A stretch of 64,000 bases of DNA from contig NZ_LMIK01000006.1 of NCBI RefSeq assembly GCF_001428685.1, positions 124,130-188,129 of the forward strand, written 5' to 3'. Positions within the stretch are counted from its first letter, which is position 1, and the number at the start of each line of letters is the position of its first letter. The notes below the pieces were generated by a model. The model did not search any database and was not told the origin of the DNA. It saw only the letters and a program-made list of their open reading frames with translations. The stretch is from Lysobacter sp. Root76. Lineage in GTDB: Bacteria > Pseudomonadota > Gammaproteobacteria > Xanthomonadales > Xanthomonadaceae. A program made the position numbers and the translations under genes. Positions 40,347-51,194 of this stretch are shown piece after piece.

Positions 40347-42140
40347 GTGGCCGCCGCTTACAAGATCCAGGAACACAAGTTCGACATGATCGTGGTCGGC
40401 GCCGGCGGTGCCGGCCTGCGCGCCACCTTCGGTCTGGCCCAGAAGGGCCTGAAGACCGCCTGCATCACCAAGGTCTTCCCGACCCGTTCGCACACCGTCG
40501 CCGCCCAGGGCGGCATCTCGGCCGCGCTCGCCAACATGGGCGAGGACGACTGGCGCTACCACTTCTTCGACACCGTCAAGGGTTCGGACTGGCTGGGCGA
40601 CCAGGACGCGATCGAGTACATGTGCAAAGAGGCCATTCCGGCCATCATCGAACTCGAACACCAGGGCGTGCCGTTCTCGCGCACCGAAGAGGGCAAGATC
40701 TACCAGCGCCCGTTCGGCGGCATGACCACCAAGTACGGCGAAGGCCCGCCGGCGCAGCGCACCTGCGCCGCCGCCGACCGCACCGGCCACGCCATCCTGC
40801 ACACGCTGTACCAGCAGTCGCTGGCGCACGACGCGCAGTTCTTCATCGAGTACTTCGCGCTCGACCTGATCATGGACCCCGACGGCGCCTGCCGCGGCGT
40901 GCTCGCCCTGGACATGGCCGAAGGCACGCTGCACCTGTTCCGCGCCCAGGGCACGGTGCTGGCGACCGGCGGCTACGGCCGCGCCTACTTCTCCGCGACC
41001 TCGGCCCATACCTGCACCGGCGACGGCGGCGGCATGGCCCTGCGCGCGGGCCTGGGCCTGCAGGACATGGAATTCGTGCAGTTCCACCCGACCGGCATCT
41101 ACGGCGCCGGCTGCCTGATCACCGAAGGCGTGCGGGGCGAGGGCGGCATCCTGCGCAACAGCAACGGCGAGCGCTTCATGGAGCGCTACGCGCCGAGCGT
41201 GAAGGACCTGGCGCCGCGCGACATGGTCAGCCGTTCGATGACCATCGAAATCCGCGAAGGCCGCGGCGTCGGCGAGCACAAGGACCACATCCTGCTCGAC
41301 CTGACCCACCTCGGCCCGGAAGTCATCCACGAGAAGCTGCCGGGCATCGCCGAATCGGCGCGCATTTTCGCCAACGTCGATGTCGAGAAGGAGCCGATTC
41401 CGGTCATCCCGACCGTGCACTACAACATGGGCGGCATCCCGACCAACTACCACGGCGAAGTCGTGCAGTTGAAGAACGGCAACCCCGACTCGGTCGTGCC
41501 GGGCCTGTACGCGATCGGCGAAGCGGCCTGCGTGTCGGTGCACGGCGCCAACCGCCTGGGCTCGAACTCGCTGCTGGACCTGGTGGTGTTCGGTCGCGCG
41601 GTCGCCAATCGTTGCGCCGAGACCATCACCCCGGACGCGCCCCAGCCGCGACTGGCCGGCGACGCCTGCGACGAAGCGCTGGCGCGCCTGGACAAGCTGC
41701 GCAACGCCAACGGCGGCACCTCGACCGCGGTCATCCGCGACCGCATGCAGCGCACCATGCAGGCCGACGCCGCGGTGTTCCGCACCGGCGAGACGCTCAG
41801 CGACGGCGTGCGCAAGATCCGCGAGATCCACGCCTCGTTCGCCGACGTCAAGGTCAGCGATCGTTCGCTGATCTGGAACTCGGACCTGATCGAGACCTAC
41901 GAGCTGTCGAACCTGCTCGGTCAGGCCCTGGCGACCATCGTCTCGGCCGAGAACCGCACCGAATCGCGCGGCGCCCACGCCCGTGAGGACTTCCCGACGC
42001 GCAACGACGCCGAGTGGCAGAAGCACACCCTGTGCTATGTCGACGAGAGCGGCAAGACCAGCATCGATTACCGCCCGGTGCACAACTACACGCTCACCGA
42101 CGACGTCGCCTACGTCCCGCCCAAGGAGCGTAAGTACTGA
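40347..42140 (+). CDS. Succinate dehydrogenase flavoprotein subunit SdhA
   Basis: A 597-residue FAD protein that oxidises succinate to fumarate on the inner face of the membrane. The FAD-linking histidine is H49 in [11 protein letters not shown]. The FAD fold opens with [14 protein letters not shown]. The active site includes the [15 protein letters not shown] and RMQRTMQ segments. The start is a GTG at 40347, 2 bp after sdhD. Full length, with the normal C-terminal YVPPKERKY. Confidence 0.97.
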   Translation: MAAAYKIQEHKFDMIVVGAGGAGLRATFGLAQKGLKTACITKVFPTRSHTVAAQGGISAALANMGEDDWRYHFFDTVKGSDWLGDQDAIEYMCKEAIPAIIELEHQGVPFSRTEEGKIYQRPFGGMTTKYGEGPPAQRTCAAADRTGHAILHTLYQQSLAHDAQFFIEYFALDLIMDPDGACRGVLALDMAEGTLHLFRAQGTVLATGGYGRAYFSATSAHTCTGDGGGMALRAGLGLQDMEFVQFHPTGIYGAGCLITEGVRGEGGILRNSNGERFMERYAPSVKDLAPRDMVSRSMTIEIREGRGVGEHKDHILLDLTHLGPEVIHEKLPGIAESARIFANVDVEKEPIPVIPTVHYNMGGIPTNYHGEVVQLKNGNPDSVVPGLYAIGEAACVSVHGANRLGSNSLLDLVVFGRAVANRCAETITPDAPQPRLAGDACDEALARLDKLRNANGGTSTAVIRDRMQRTMQADAAVFRTGETLSDGVRKIREIHASFADVKVSDRSLIWNSDLIETYELSNLLGQALATIVSAENRTESRGAHAREDFPTRNDAEWQKHTLCYVDESGKTSIDYRPVHNYTLTDDVAYVPPKERKY

Positions 42141-42221
42141 TCGGCCTTCGCGACGCGCGCACCCGCGCGCGTCAGCACCGCAACCGACCCCAGTACCGAC
42201 GCTAGCCGAGAGATTGCCAGC

Positions 42222-43004
42222 ATGGCCGAATTCGCCCTACCGAAGAACTCGCAGATCCAGAAGGGCCGCCATTGGGCGACGCCGGGCGCCAAGCAGCCGC
42301 GCACCTTCAAGGTCTACCGCTGGAACCCCGACGACGGCATGAACCCGCGCGTGGACACCTACGAGGTGGACCTGGCGGCATGCGGCCCGATGGTTCTGGA
42401 CGCGCTGATCAAGATCAAGAACGAGATCGACCCGACCCTGACCTTCCGCCGCTCCTGCCGCGAAGGCATCTGCGGTTCGTGCGCGATGAACATCGACGGC
42501 ACCAACACCCTGGCCTGCACCCGCGCGATCGCGGACTGCGGCAAGGCCGAAGTGCCGATCTACCCGCTGCCGCACATGGACGTGGTCAAGGACCTGGTTC
42601 CGGACCTGACCCACTTCTACGCCCAGTACGCCTCGATCAAGCCCTGGCTGCGCACCCAGAGCGCGACCCCGTCCGACCGCGAGCGCCTGCAGTCGCCGGA
42701 GGACCGCAAGAAGCTCGACGGCCTGTACGAATGCATCCTGTGCGCCTGCTGCTCGACCAGCTGCCCGAGCTACTGGTGGAACGGCGACCGCTACCTCGGC
42801 CCGGCGATCCTGCTGCAGGCCTACCGCTGGATCGTCGACTCGCGCGACGAAGACACCGGCGCGCGCTTGGACGACCTCGAAGATCCGTTCAAGCTCTACC
42901 GTTGCCACACCATCATGAACTGCGCGCGGACCTGCCCGAAGGGCCTGAACCCGGCGCAGGCGATCGGCGAGATCAAGAAGCTGATGCTGGCGCGCCGCGT
43001 CTAA
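42222..43004 (+). CDS. Succinate dehydrogenase iron-sulfur subunit SdhB
   Basis: A 260-residue electron-transfer subunit. The [2Fe-2S] ligands are in [15 protein letters not shown] with a later cysteine in TLACTR. [4Fe-4S] ligands lie in [12 protein letters not shown], and [3Fe-4S] ligands in [18 protein letters not shown]. It passes electrons from FAD to the quinone site. It follows sdhA by 81 bp, somewhat more than other gaps in the operon, and is followed by tandem repeats. Confidence 0.97.
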   Translation: MAEFALPKNSQIQKGRHWATPGAKQPRTFKVYRWNPDDGMNPRVDTYEVDLAACGPMVLDALIKIKNEIDPTLTFRRSCREGICGSCAMNIDGTNTLACTRAIADCGKAEVPIYPLPHMDVVKDLVPDLTHFYAQYASIKPWLRTQSATPSDRERLQSPEDRKKLDGLYECILCACCSTSCPSYWWNGDRYLGPAILLQAYRWIVDSRDEDTGARLDDLEDPFKLYRCHTIMNCARTCPKGLNPAQAIGEIKKLMLARRV

Positions 43005-43059
43005 GCAGCAGTCTGCTCACGGAACAGCGGGTCTCCCGCTCACGATGGCTGGCTCCTCC

Positions 43060-43152
43060 CTCTCCCGCTTGCGGGAGAGGGCAGGGTGAGGCTCCCGCTT
43101 GCGGGAGAGGGCAGGGTGAGGCTCCCGCTTGCGGGAGAGGGCAGGGTGAGGG
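43060..43152. repeat. Three tandem 30-bp repeats, each a hairpin
   Basis: Three copies of a 30-bp unit, CTCCCGCTTGCGGGAGAGGG followed by CAGGGTGAGG, occupy 43062-43151 without a difference. Each unit folds as CTCCCGC-TT-GCGGGAG. They belong to the same family as the hairpins at 34.23-34.36 kb. Placed after sdhB, they may protect the 3' end or end the sdh transcript. Confidence 0.9.
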
Positions 43153-43222
43153 CCGCTCGCCGCCCCCAACCCCGCGATCCGGCTACCATCCGCATCCAGC
43201 CCGACACACCCACAGGCGAGCG

Positions 43223-43645
43223 ATGGACCCCAAGCTCCTGTTCCTGCCTGCCGCCGCCATGGCGGCCTTGACCTGCCTGGTCTGGATCCGCCTGTACGTG
43301 GTGCGCATCGGCCAGATGCGCCGCGAACGCATCCACCCGCAGGCCGTGGCGACCTCGGCGCAGGCCAGCGCCAAGCTCACCCAGAGCGCAGCCGCCGACA
43401 ATTTCCGCAACCTGTTCGAACTGCCGGTGCTGTTCTACCTGGCGCTGACCGTGGCCGCCGTAGCCCAACTCGGCGACGCCGTGGTGCTGGCGCTGGCCTG
43501 GAGCTTCGTCGCGCTGCGCGTGCTGCACAGCGCGATCCACTGCGGCTACAACCGGGTCATGCACCGCTTTCTCGTCTACATCGCCGGCGCCTGCGTGCTG
43601 TGGGCGCTGTGGGGCTACCTCTCCATCGGATTGCTGCGCGCATGA
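43223..43645 (+). CDS. MAPEG-family membrane protein
   Basis: A 140-residue four-helix membrane protein. RIGQMRRERIHPQ, DNFRNLFELPVLFYL and RVLHSAIHCGYNRVMHRF match the MAPEG family (eicosanoid/glutathione metabolism-like). The bacterial function is unknown, and glutathione- or lipid-related activity is a guess. Its stop overlaps the next gene's start by 4 bp, and it begins the chain of overlapping genes leading to lolD. Confidence 0.85.
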   Translation: MDPKLLFLPAAAMAALTCLVWIRLYVVRIGQMRRERIHPQAVATSAQASAKLTQSAAADNFRNLFELPVLFYLALTVAAVAQLGDAVVLALAWSFVALRVLHSAIHCGYNRVMHRFLVYIAGACVLWALWGYLSIGLLRA

Positions 43646-44358
43646 GCCTGGCCGACCGCACCGAACCTCAACCCCGCGCCCACCGTCGCTCCGCACCGGC
43701 GCTGGCCGCGCTGCTGCTGGCGGCGGCTCCGGGCCTGCCGCTGCACGCGCAGGCGCCCTCGGCGCCCTCCGCCCAGCACTACGCCGCGGCGCTCGACTAC
43801 GTGGTCTCCGCGCGCTACGTCGAGTTGCTGGACGGCATCGTCAATCGCTTCGCCGCCGGCGCCAACGTGGCGAGCGACCCGGACGACCTGGCGATGAAGC
43901 GTCGCGTCGTGCGCGACATGTCGCGCGAGGTCATGGCCGATTCGCTGGCGCGCTCGCTCGCGGCCGACACCCCGATCGAGGTGTTGCGCGCCGGCGCCGC
44001 CTACGCCAGGAGCGAGGCGGGTCGGATCGAGTTCGCCTGCGTGGCGCGCATGGCGGAAGGGCCGGAGGGCTACGATGCCTGCCTCAAGGCCGGCGCCAAC
44101 GCCGCTCAACTCCAGCGCATCGCGGATCACGCCCAAACCGAATCCGGCCTGCCGCTGATGGCCAAGTTGCTCAAGGGTCAAGCCGTGGTCGCCGCCTTGA
44201 ACGCCAGCACCGGCGATCTGGTCGAACGCGACGCCGAGATCGCCGCGCAGCTGGCCGGCTACTGCAAGCGCAAGCCGGACGAGGGCATGTGCGGCTATCG
44301 CAGCAACGCCGGCGGCCCGGAAGCCGCGGCCGAAGGGAGCACCGATGAGCGACGCTGA
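43642..44358 (+). CDS. Exported hypothetical protein, all-helical
   Basis: A 238-residue protein with a signal peptide (hydrophobic [19 protein letters not shown]). The mature part is mostly alpha-helical and has cysteines in [15 protein letters not shown] and [14 protein letters not shown] that could form disulfides. I do not recognise a family with certainty; there is a faint likeness to DUF2059-like exported helical proteins. It overlaps its upstream neighbour by 4 bp and the sdhE start by 14 bp. This location between MAPEG and sdhE is unusual. Confidence 0.7.
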   Translation: MSLADRTEPQPRAHRRSAPALAALLLAAAPGLPLHAQAPSAPSAQHYAAALDYVVSARYVELLDGIVNRFAAGANVASDPDDLAMKRRVVRDMSREVMADSLARSLAADTPIEVLRAGAAYARSEAGRIEFACVARMAEGPEGYDACLKAGANAAQLQRIADHAQTESGLPLMAKLLKGQAVVAALNASTGDLVERDAEIAAQLAGYCKRKPDEGMCGYRSNAGGPEAAAEGSTDERR

Positions 44359-44599
44359 CGACACCGAGCTGCGCCGCCTGCGCTGGCGCAGCCGCCGCGG
44401 CATGCGCGAACTCGACCAGCTGTTCGGCCGTTACCTGGACCGCGCCTGGGCGCAGGATTCCGAAAGCCAGCGCGGCGTTTTCCTACGCCTGCTGGAATGC
44501 GAGGACGATAAGCTCTGGCGCTGGTTCATGGGTTACGAGGCCTGTCCCGATGCCGAGCTCGACACGCTCATCCAACGCATCCGCGCCATGCCGGCTTGA
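44345..44599 (+). CDS. FAD assembly factor SdhE
   Basis: An 84-residue five-helix protein that promotes covalent flavinylation of SdhA. The signature [13 protein letters not shown] (RGMRELD) lies near residues 15-28, and the C-terminal LWRWFMGYE block is typical. Its start overlaps the upstream hypothetical gene by 14 bp, and its last 50 bp overlap the ygfX gene. It completes an SDH locus that also encodes SdhAF4. Confidence 0.96.
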   Translation: MSDADDTELRRLRWRSRRGMRELDQLFGRYLDRAWAQDSESQRGVFLRLLECEDDKLWRWFMGYEACPDAELDTLIQRIRAMPA

Positions 44600-44996
44600 G
44601 TGGCGCCCCTCGCGCCGGCTCGCTGCCGCGCTGGTCCTGATCGGCGCGCTCGCCGCCTGGGCGACGCTCGCCAGCGAACTGCCGCTGCCGCTGGCCGTGC
44701 CCATCGCCGCGGTCGCGCTGAGCTACGGCGCCTGGCTGGCGCGCCGGGAACTGCGCAGCCGGCCGCAATGGATGGTCGTCGCCGCCGATGCGGTCCGGCT
44801 GGACGGGGTCGCCCTGGACCAGGCGACCCTGGAATGGCGCGGGCCGCTGGCCCTGCTGCGCTATCGCGACGGCGACGGCCGCCCTCGGCAGCGGATCTGG
44901 TGGCCCGATACCCTGGACGCCGCCGGTCGTCGTGAACTGCGGCTGGCTTGGCCGGTCCAAGCGCCTACGCCCGACTCGCGTTCAATGGCACCATAG
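44550..44996 (+). CDS. YgfX-family membrane protein (SdhE partner)
   Basis: A 148-residue protein with two N-terminal membrane helices ([17 protein letters not shown] and [19 protein letters not shown]) and a cytoplasmic C-terminal domain. The pattern [23 protein letters not shown] to [17 protein letters not shown] lines up with E. coli YgfX (RRQHLWLAADSMDEAEWRDLR-type). YgfX is encoded beside sdhE in E. coli too and affects cell division and flavinylation. The start at 44550 overlaps sdhE by 50 bp, the only in-frame ATG. Confidence 0.83.
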   Translation: MPSSTRSSNASAPCRLEWRPSRRLAAALVLIGALAAWATLASELPLPLAVPIAAVALSYGAWLARRELRSRPQWMVVAADAVRLDGVALDQATLEWRGPLALLRYRDGDGRPRQRIWWPDTLDAAGRRELRLAWPVQAPTPDSRSMAP

Positions 44997-45002
44997 CCGG
45001 AT

Positions 45003-46245
45003 ATGTTCAAACCCATTCCTGTCGCCATCGGCCTGCGCTACCTGCGCGCCAAGCGCCGCAACGGCTTCATCTCCTTCATCTCGCTGGCCTCGATCGCGGG
45101 CATCGCCCTGGGCGTGACCGCGCTGATCACCACCCTGGCGGTGATGAGCGGCTTCCAGCGCGAAATCCGCGACCGCATGCTGCAGATGGCCGCGCACGCC
45201 ACCGTCAGCGCCTACGGCGAACCGCTCACCGACTGGCAGCGCGCCGTCGACGCGGCCATCGCCGACAAGCGCGTGGCCGGCGCCGCGCCCTACATCGAGA
45301 AGGAAACCCTGCTGTCCGGCGCGCGCAATCAGCCGGCCCTGGTGCGCGGCGTGCTGCCCGACCAGGAAAGCAAGGTCTCGGTGCTGGCCAGCAAGAAGAT
45401 CATGAAGCAGGGCAGCCTGGAGTCGCTGACCCCGGGCAGCTACAACATCGTCCTGGGCAAGGAACTGGCGATGTGGCTGGGCGTCGGCGTCGGCGACAGC
45501 GTGGTCATGATGACCTCCGACTTCCGCAGCACTCCGATGGGCGCGCTGCCCCAGCTCAAGCGCTTCACCGTCAGCGGCATCTTCGAGGCCGGCTACAACG
45601 AATTCGACAAGGGCCTGGCCGTCGTCAACCTGCACGACATCCAGCGCGTGCTGCGCATGGGCGACGGCGTCACCGGCGTGCGCCTGAAACTGCACGACAT
45701 GGACCTGGCCTGGGACGTCGCCCGCGATCTGGCGCTGCGCCTGGGCGGGCCCTACAACGTCAGCGACTGGACCAGCGACAACGCCAACATGTTCCGCGCC
45801 CTGAAGATGGAAAAGACCATCATGGCGATCCTGCTGTCGCTGATCATCGCGATGGGCGCGTTCAACCTGGTGTCCTCGCAGGTGATGCTGGTCACCGACA
45901 AGCAGGCCGACATCGCGATCCTGCGCACCCTCGGCCTGACGCCGCGCGGGGTGATGCAGGTGTTCGTGGTCCAGGGCACTCTGATCGGCGTGATCGGCAC
46001 CGTGCTGGGCGTGATCGGCGGCATCGTGCTGACGCTCAACCTGGAACACATCCTCAAAGCCATCGAGAACGTGCTGGGCGTGCAATTGCTGCCCGAGGAC
46101 GTGTACTACATCACCGGTTTGCCCACCGATCTACAGAGCAGCGACGTGGTCGCGATCGCGGCGGTGGCGCTGGCGATGGCCTTCCTGGCCACCATCTATC
46201 CCGCCTGGCGCGCCGCGCGTACGGCCCCGGCCGAGGCGCTGCGCT

Positions 46246-46253
<8 letters not shown>
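45003..46253 (+). CDS. LolC/LolF-type lipoprotein-releasing permease
   Basis: A 416-residue inner-membrane protein with four transmembrane helices: one near the N-terminus (about 25-45) and three from about 270 onward. The large periplasmic domain is between. [16 protein letters not shown] and [24 protein letters not shown] open the chain as in LolC/LolE. The C-terminal helices contain the FtsX-like [18 protein letters not shown]. It extracts outer-membrane lipoproteins together with LolD. Only one permease gene adjoins lolD, so it may act as a homodimer. Its end overlaps lolD by 8 bp. Confidence 0.93.
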
Positions 46254-46965
<712 letters not shown>

Positions 46966-47017
46966 ATCGGTGCAGCCGTCCCGCGCCGGCGCGACGCCGG
47001 AGCGGGGACCGCAAGGC

Positions 47018-47329
47018 TCAGGTGTCCTTGCTGCGGCCCGACGACAGCAGGCCCGCCAGTCCGCCCACCGAGGCCGAACCGATCGCCACCAGGCCCTGCG
47101 GCGCGTGGGCGCCGATGCAGGCGATCACGACCAGTCCGATGATGGTCAGCACCGTCATCCCGCCCAGGAAGTAGATCGCCAGGCGATAGGTCCAGCGGTC
47201 CGAGGCGCCGGGATTATTCTTCCTCAGTTCGTCGATCAAGGCGCACTTTTGCTGGTGATCGAGCGCCTCGTTGGCCAGCACCCGGTCCATCAGGTCGTAC
47301 AGCGTCTTTGCCCCATCCGTTGCCTGCAT
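47018..47329 (-). CDS. Hypothetical small membrane protein
   Basis: A 103-residue protein. A helical, acidic N-terminal region (MQATDGAKTLYDLMDRVLAN) is followed by two membrane helices (LAIYFLGGMTVLTIIGLVVIAC and LVAIGSASVGGLAGLLS). A strong ribosome-binding site (GGGGGAG) precedes the start at 47329. I do not recognise a family. It is the only gene on the minus strand between lolD and comEC, in the middle of a conserved gene order, which suggests insertion or lineage-specific gain. Confidence 0.7.
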   Translation of the reverse strand: MQATDGAKTLYDLMDRVLANEALDHQQKCALIDELRKNNPGASDRWTYRLAIYFLGGMTVLTIIGLVVIACIGAHAPQGLVAIGSASVGGLAGLLSSGRSKDT

Positions 47330-47586
47330 AACTCCCCCTGTGATCGGTTGCGAGCGGATCCGCCGTCGGGCGAATCCGATTCCGCGACATAAGCGGTTGA
47401 ACTAGCCCCAAGGCCGCCCCCGAGTCCGGACCGCCAGCCGAACTGCCCGGATCATAAACCTGGGGCCGGCGCTGCTCGCCAGCCGGGAATCGGAATTTTC
47501 CTACGCGAGCGGAGGTGCCTTCGCCGATACCGCGGCCCGGCGGCCACGCCTAGTCTCGTTACCGAGTCTCGACGGAGCGGCGGCGA

Positions 47587-50040
47587 ATGGAAGCGAATAG
47601 GGCAGTGGGTTGGGCTGCGCAGGCCGCGAGGTCGGAAGTGCCGGCGCAACGGGCCGATGCCCAGGTACCGGCCATGGTTCCCTTCGGCGCGAGGGTGGCG
47701 TTCGCATTGCTCGTCGGAGCCGCGGCGGCGCTTGCTTGTCCGAAGCTGCCGGCGCTGGTCTGCCTTTGGATGGCGCTGGCGCTCGGTGCGTACGGCTGGG
47801 CGCGCGGTCGCAGAGTAGGGCGCTGGCTCGGCGTCCTGTCGGTCGGCTTCGCGTTGACGGGCTTGCATGCGGCTTACGCCTTGTCGCTGCAATTACCGGT
47901 GGACTGGGAGCGGCGCGAAGCGACGGTCTCGGGCCGTGTGGCCGAACTGCCGGCGCACGAAGTCCGTCGCACCCGTTTTCTCTTCCGCGTCGACGGCGAC
48001 GCCGAGCAGCCCGCACCGCTGCGCGGCCGCCTGCTGCGCCTGTCCTGGTACAGCCAGGACCGTGCCGAGCGCGCGGCCTTGCGCGCCGGCCAGCGCTGGC
48101 AGTGGCGGGTGCGTGTGCGGGCGCCGCGCGGGTTGCGCAACCCGGGCGCGCCGGACGCGGAGAAGTACGCGCTGATGCAGCGCCTGACCGCGACCGGCTA
48201 TCTGCTCGAACCGGGCGATGCGCGTTTGCTCGCACCGGCGGCGGGCCTGGATGCGTTGCGGGAACGATTGTCCGACCGGATCGCCGAAGCCGTGGTCGCA
48301 CCATCCTCGCGCTACGTGCGCGCGCTCGCGCTGGGCGACACGCGCGGCTTGGACGAGCGCGACTGGGAGATCCTGCGTGCGAACGGTTTGACCCACCTGA
48401 TCGCCATCTCCGGTTTCCACGTCGGCCTGGTCGCGGGTTTCTTCGCACTGATCGTGCGGGGGTTGTGGCGGATGTGGCCGAGCTTGGGACGACGCTGGCC
48501 GCGGCCGGTCGTGGCCGCCTTGGCGGCGACCGCGGGGGCGTTGCTGTACACCGCGCTGGCAGGTTTCGCGCTGCCGACGGTCCGCACCATGCTGATGATC
48601 GCGGTGGTCGCCGGGGTGCGGGCATCGCGACGGCCGTCCGATGCGGTCGCGGCCCTGGCGCTGGCGGCGATCGCGGTGCTGCTGGCCGATCCGCTGGCCC
48701 TGCTGGGCGCGGGTTTCTGGCTGAGCTTCCTCGGTGTGGCCTGGCTGCTGTGGTGCCTGCCGCACGGCGGGCCGCGGCGTTCGCTGCTGCGCGAGTTCAT
48801 GTCGGCGCAGGGCGTGGCGACCCTGGGCCTGTTGCCGCTGTGCGTGGCGCTGTTCGGCCAGGCCTCGCTGGCCGGGCCGCTCGCCAACCTGTTCGCGGTG
48901 CCCTGGTGGAGCCTGGTCGTCGTGCCCTTGGCGCTGGTCGGTACCGCGCTGGACCTGCTCTGGACCGGCGCGGGCGAGGGCGCCTGGCGGCTTGCGGCGA
49001 GCTGCTTCGATCTGAGCTGGCCGCTGTTCGAGCGTCTGGCCGGGAGCGGGCTGGCCCTGTGGTGGCTGCCGGAGCCGCATTGGCTCGCCTTGCCCTCGGC
49101 CCTGCTCGGGGCGTTCTGGCTGCTGTTGCCGCGCGGAGTGCCGGGCAAGCCCCTGGCTTTGCTGCTGTGGCTGCCGCTGCTGTGGCCGGACCGGCACCTG
49201 CCCGAGCCCGGCGAGGCCGAGCTGACCGTGATCGACGTCGGCCAGGGCCTGTCGGTACACGTGCGTACCGCGCGCCACAGTCTGCTCTACGACTTCGGGC
49301 CGGCGGCGCCGGATGGCTACGACGCCGGCGAACGGGCGGTGGTGCCGACCCTGCACGGCTTGGGCGTGCGCTCGCTGGACCGGATGGTGGTCAGCCACGC
49401 CGACAACGACCATGCCGGCGGCCTGGAGTCCGTCGCGCGGGTGTTCCCGGCCCCGGACCGGCGTGCGCCCGAGGGCGCCGGAATCGCCCTGGCGCGGCCC
49501 TGCGTCGCCGGCCAGGCCTGGACCTGGGACGGCGTGCGTTTTCGCTTCCTGCATCCGCCGCCGCATTTTCCTTACCTGCGCAACGAATCCTGCTGCGTGC
49601 TGCGGATCGAAACCGCGCATGCGGCGGCCCTGTTGACCGGCGACATCGGCGAGGTGGTCGAGCGCGATCTGGTCCGCCTGGACCACCAAAACGGCACCCA
49701 GGACCTGCACGCCGACGTGGTCCTGATCGCCCACCACGGCAGCGGCGGCTCCTCCGATCCGAGTTTCGTCGCCGCCACCGGCGCCCGCCATGCGCTGGTC
49801 TCCAGCGGTTACGGCAACCGCTACGGCCATCCCAAGCCGGAGGTGCTGGCGCGCTGGCGCAACGCCGGAGCGCAGACCTGGGACACCAGCCGGGGCGGGG
49901 CGCTGCGGCTGCGCCTGGGCGGCAGCGACGGGGCCGGCGGAATCCAGGTCGAAACGCGACGCCAGGCACATCCGAGGCTGTGGGACGCGGCCCGACGGGT
50001 GGAGGTCGCACCGGCTGGGCTATCCTATCGGCTTGAATGA
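47587..50040 (+). CDS. DNA internalisation competence protein ComEC/Rec2
   Basis: An 817-residue protein. The N-terminal segment is a DUF4131-type region, the middle is the multi-helix competence channel (LTHLIAISGFHVGLVAGFFAL near 270-290), and the C-terminus is a metallo-beta-lactamase fold. The metal site starts at H604 in SHADNDHAGG, with LIAHHGSGGSSD later. It imports single-stranded DNA into the cytoplasm during transformation. Upstream, 257 bp show no gene. It is followed 28 bp later by exbB. Confidence 0.93.
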   Translation: MEANRAVGWAAQAARSEVPAQRADAQVPAMVPFGARVAFALLVGAAAALACPKLPALVCLWMALALGAYGWARGRRVGRWLGVLSVGFALTGLHAAYALSLQLPVDWERREATVSGRVAELPAHEVRRTRFLFRVDGDAEQPAPLRGRLLRLSWYSQDRAERAALRAGQRWQWRVRVRAPRGLRNPGAPDAEKYALMQRLTATGYLLEPGDARLLAPAAGLDALRERLSDRIAEAVVAPSSRYVRALALGDTRGLDERDWEILRANGLTHLIAISGFHVGLVAGFFALIVRGLWRMWPSLGRRWPRPVVAALAATAGALLYTALAGFALPTVRTMLMIAVVAGVRASRRPSDAVAALALAAIAVLLADPLALLGAGFWLSFLGVAWLLWCLPHGGPRRSLLREFMSAQGVATLGLLPLCVALFGQASLAGPLANLFAVPWWSLVVVPLALVGTALDLLWTGAGEGAWRLAASCFDLSWPLFERLAGSGLALWWLPEPHWLALPSALLGAFWLLLPRGVPGKPLALLLWLPLLWPDRHLPEPGEAELTVIDVGQGLSVHVRTARHSLLYDFGPAAPDGYDAGERAVVPTLHGLGVRSLDRMVVSHADNDHAGGLESVARVFPAPDRRAPEGAGIALARPCVAGQAWTWDGVRFRFLHPPPHFPYLRNESCCVLRIETAHAAALLTGDIGEVVERDLVRLDHQNGTQDLHADVVLIAHHGSGGSSDPSFVAATGARHALVSSGYGNRYGHPKPEVLARWRNAGAQTWDTSRGGALRLRLGGSDGAGGIQVETRRQAHPRLWDAARRVEVAPAGLSYRLE

Positions 50041-50068
50041 AGCGGCCGAATGGGCCGGAGGTTCGCGA

Positions 50069-50728
50069 GTGCTGGAACTGGTCAAGGCCGGCGGTTGGCC
50101 GATGATCCCGCTGTTGCTGCTGTCGGCCGTCGCGCTGGCGATCATCATCGAGCGGTTGTGGACGTTGCGACGCAAGGCCGTGCTGCCGCCCGACCTGGGC
50201 AAGGAAGTCCGCGCCTGGGCCGGCCGCGGCAAGCTGGACCCGGCCCATATCGAGTCGCTGCGCGCGACCTCGCCGCTGGGGGCCTTGCTGGCCGCCGCGC
50301 TGGACGTGCGCGGCCGTCCGCGCGACGAGATCCGCGAGCGCATCGAGGACGTCGGCCGCCACCTGGTCCACCGCATGGAGCGCTATCTCAATACCCTGGG
50401 CACGATCTCCGCCGCCGGTCCGCTGTTGGGCCTGTTCGGCACCGTGGTCGGCATGATCCAGATGTTCCTGGGCATCCTCGATCACGGCATCGGCGACGTG
50501 AACCAGCTCGCCGGCGGTATCGGCAAGGCCCTGGTCTGCACCGCCGCCGGCATGATCGTGGCGATCCCGGCGTTGATCGCGCACCGCTGGTTCCGCGGTC
50601 GCATCGCCGAGTACATCGTGGCGATGGAGCACGAGGCGATCCAGTTGCTCGACACCCTGGACACGCGCTCGCACGCGCGTCCGGCCGCCGCCGCGGCGAC
50701 GCCGGCGCAGCCGCAGGTCGTGGGCTGA
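50069..50728 (+). CDS. ExbB/TolQ-family proton-channel protein
   Basis: A 219-residue membrane protein with three helices: about 10-30, 120-140 and 155-180. GTISAAGPLLGLFGTVVGMI and GIGKALVCTAAGMIVAIPA are the conserved MotA/TolQ/ExbB segments. It forms the proton channel with ExbD that energises TonB (or a Tol-like system). The GTG start at 50069 is favoured by a GGAGG ribosome-binding site. A TTG at 50033 is possible. The next gene is exbD. Confidence 0.92.
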   Translation: MLELVKAGGWPMIPLLLLSAVALAIIIERLWTLRRKAVLPPDLGKEVRAWAGRGKLDPAHIESLRATSPLGALLAAALDVRGRPRDEIRERIEDVGRHLVHRMERYLNTLGTISAAGPLLGLFGTVVGMIQMFLGILDHGIGDVNQLAGGIGKALVCTAAGMIVAIPALIAHRWFRGRIAEYIVAMEHEAIQLLDTLDTRSHARPAAAAATPAQPQVVG

Positions 50729-50744
50729 GGCAGGGCGGGCAGGC

Positions 50745-51194
50745 ATGCGCATTCGCGACCACCGCGCCGACGACGAGCCGGAGATCAACCTGGTCCCGTT
50801 GATCGACGTGATCCTGGTGCTGATCATCTTCTTCGTGGTCACCGCCACCTTCGACGCGCGCTCGGTGCTCAAGCTTGAGCTGCCGCGCGCCAGTGGCGAG
50901 CCGGTCAGCGACGCCTCCAAGGCGCTGATCGTGCTGGTCAACGCCGAAGGCCGTTATTTCGTCGACGATCGCGAAGTGCTGCGCGACGATCTGGAATCGC
51001 TGAAGACCACCATCGCCGAGGTCGCCGGCAGCGACCGCGACCGCCAGGTGATGCTGCGTGCCGACGCCCGCACGCCGTACCAGGCCGTGGTGACGGTGTA
51101 CGACGCGCTGGGCCAGCTCGGTTTCCGCCGGATCATGAGCGCGACCGCACCGCCGGCCAACGCCGGTCCTGCCCCCAGCGAGGGCAAGCGGTGA
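50745..51194 (+). CDS. ExbD/TolR-family protein
   Basis: A 149-residue protein with one N-terminal membrane helix carrying the essential aspartate D21 in PLIDVILVLIIFF, then a periplasmic domain (about 50-140). It works with ExbB to couple proton flow to TonB. Its stop overlaps the msbA GTG start by 4 bp. In Xanthomonads this exbBD pair lies with msbA/lpxK rather than with tonB, as here. Confidence 0.93.
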   Translation: MRIRDHRADDEPEINLVPLIDVILVLIIFFVVTATFDARSVLKLELPRASGEPVSDASKALIVLVNAEGRYFVDDREVLRDDLESLKTTIAEVAGSDRDRQVMLRADARTPYQAVVTVYDALGQLGFRRIMSATAPPANAGPAPSEGKR

